From NCBI RefSeq assembly GCF_015500075.1, contig NZ_CP045496.1:5032001-5096000 (forward strand): DNA of 64,000 nucleotides, written 5' to 3'. This document shows, one piece after another, positions 62,978 to 64,000 of this stretch (positions are counted from its first letter, which is position 1; every line of letters starts with the position of its first letter). The notes under the pieces were generated by a model, which searched no databases, was not told the origin of the DNA, and worked only from the letters and a program-made list of their open reading frames with translations. This DNA is from Mesorhizobium sp. INR15 (GTDB lineage Bacteria; Pseudomonadota; Alphaproteobacteria; Rhizobiales; Rhizobiaceae). A program made the translations under genes and the position numbers.

Positions 62978-64000
62978 ATGACAATCAAACGCTCAACTCT
63001 CCAGAAACTGGCCTTTTCGACCTTCCTGCTGACCCTCCCACTGAATGCGGCGCTGGCGCAGGACACGGCTGTCGCTGACCGGCTGAAGGCAACACTTGCA
63101 GCCCAGGGCATTGAGATCTCCTGGACCGGCGTGACCGGCGACGACTCAAGCATGGTGTTGCAGGGTGTCTCCGTGAAGCCAGCGGCGGAAAAGGAAGCCC
63201 TCGCCATCGGCGACGTCAAGCTTGAAGGTGTCACCGCTGCAAACGGCGGCTTTGATATCGCAACGGTGTCGACGTCGGCATTCACGCACAGCCAGGATGG
63301 CGTCACCCTTAACCTCACCCCGTTCGTCATTCATGACATGACGGTTCCGGCTGAAGGCGCAACGGGCCCGCTTGGTTCGCTGATGATGTACAAGTCAGCC
63401 GAACTCCAGAACATGACTGTCAAGGTCGCCGACAAGACCGCCTTCTCGATGGACGGGCTTGCCATCGAAATCACGCCGCCGGCTGACGGCAAGGCGATGG
63501 AATTCACCGGCACCACCGAAAAGTTCACCGCTGACCTGACGCTAGTCGACGACGCGAAGTCCAAGGAAGTCATCAACGCGCTTGGCTACCAGAACATCAA
63601 GGGCAATTTCGAGATGGCTGGCACCTGGCAGCCAGCGGACGGCAAGATGGAACTGTCGAAATACGACATCTCCATCGAGAACGCCGGTACGCTCGGCATG
63701 ACCTTCGATCTCGGCGGCTACACGATGGACTTCATCAAGTCGCTGCAGGAAATGCAGAAGAAGATGGCGGCGCAACCGGAAGGCGCTGATAAATCGGCGC
63801 AAGGCATGGCCATGCTCGGCCTGCTGCAGCAGCTTTCGTTCAACAGCGCCTCGATCCGCTTCGACGACGATTCGCTGACCAACAAGGTGCTGGACTATGT
63901 CGGCAAGCAGCAAGGCATGTCCGGCAAGGACATTGCCAACCAGGCCAAGGCAATCGTGCCGTTCGGCATGGCGCAGCTCAACAATCCGGAACTGACCGCA
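62978..64000 (+). CDS. Secreted protein of unknown function (partial, C-terminus off right edge)
   Basis: The frame opens at ATG 62978 after a weak site and has no stop through 64000, giving 341 residues. A signal peptide ends near ALAQD. The mature part is rich in threonine and beta-type strands, with repeated segments such as LNLTPFVIHDMTV and MELSKYDISIENAG that suggest a repetitive beta structure. I do not recognise the family. It may be outer-membrane or periplasmic. Confidence 0.72.
   Translation, partial: MTIKRSTLQKLAFSTFLLTLPLNAALAQDTAVADRLKATLAAQGIEISWTGVTGDDSSMVLQGVSVKPAAEKEALAIGDVKLEGVTAANGGFDIATVSTSAFTHSQDGVTLNLTPFVIHDMTVPAEGATGPLGSLMMYKSAELQNMTVKVADKTAFSMDGLAIEITPPADGKAMEFTGTTEKFTADLTLVDDAKSKEVINALGYQNIKGNFEMAGTWQPADGKMELSKYDISIENAGTLGMTFDLGGYTMDFIKSLQEMQKKMAAQPEGADKSAQGMAMLGLLQQLSFNSASIRFDDDSLTNKVLDYVGKQQGMSGKDIANQAKAIVPFGMAQLNNPELTA

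Overview
This is a G+C-rich chromosomal window from an alphaproteobacterium of the order Rhizobiales, most likely Mesorhizobium or a close relative (no similarity search was possible). The main evidence is conserved rhizobial gene order: plsX-fabH-ihfA-merR; DUF177 and the cytochrome bc1 chaperone divergent from bamE; glyA-nrdR-ribD-ribE-ribH-nusB; and RDD-bpt. An LdtR-type MarR regulator beside an L,D-transpeptidase, DUF982, DUF1330 and HxlR proteins, and Rhizobiales-type palindromic repeats agree. I see no rRNA, tRNA, CRISPR array, insertion sequence, integrase or phage block.

Layout. 1-7070: phosphodiesterase (cut by the left edge), histidine-rich secreted peptide, YqjD-like protein, the lipid-synthesis/IHF block, and bamE. 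7170-13060: a minus-strand rpiR / family 5 binding protein / class C beta-lactamase-fold group, divergent from a cupin-glycosyltransferase pair. 13130-20380: membrane pyrophosphatase, a glycosyltransferase and a four-gene yehZYXW-type osmoprotectant ABC operon. 20610-27230: the riboflavin/nusB/glyA cluster, read leftwards. 27400-34430: Na+/H+ antiporter, solo LuxR regulator, L,D-transpeptidase with LdtR, and a CoA hydrolase. 34630-42630: hemB, ppk2, an HxlR-controlled region, aldo/keto reductase and a GT90 enzyme.

42730-50370 is the regulatory accessory part. Four regulators sit beside likely targets with visible operators: GntR with an MFS exporter, LacI with two tiny paralogous proteins, TetR with a glyoxalase-fold protein, and TetR with a TetA-type exporter and two tetO-like sites. 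50520-54915 is one operon of TelA, a solute-binding/von Willebrand A lipoprotein, an XpaC-like membrane protein and a second, Tat-exported binding protein. 54912-64000 returns to housekeeping (sthA, RDD, bpt, EamA, AI-2E, parC) and ends in a secreted protein cut by the right edge.

The two most interesting systems are the LacI locus at 45300-46926 and the TelA operon at 50523-54915. In the first, two 47-49 residue paralogues, each with a strong ribosome-binding site, lie among four copies of a 14-base operator next to a LacI regulator. In the second, two paralogous binding-protein domains occur with no transporter, one of them fused to a complete MIDAS von Willebrand domain.
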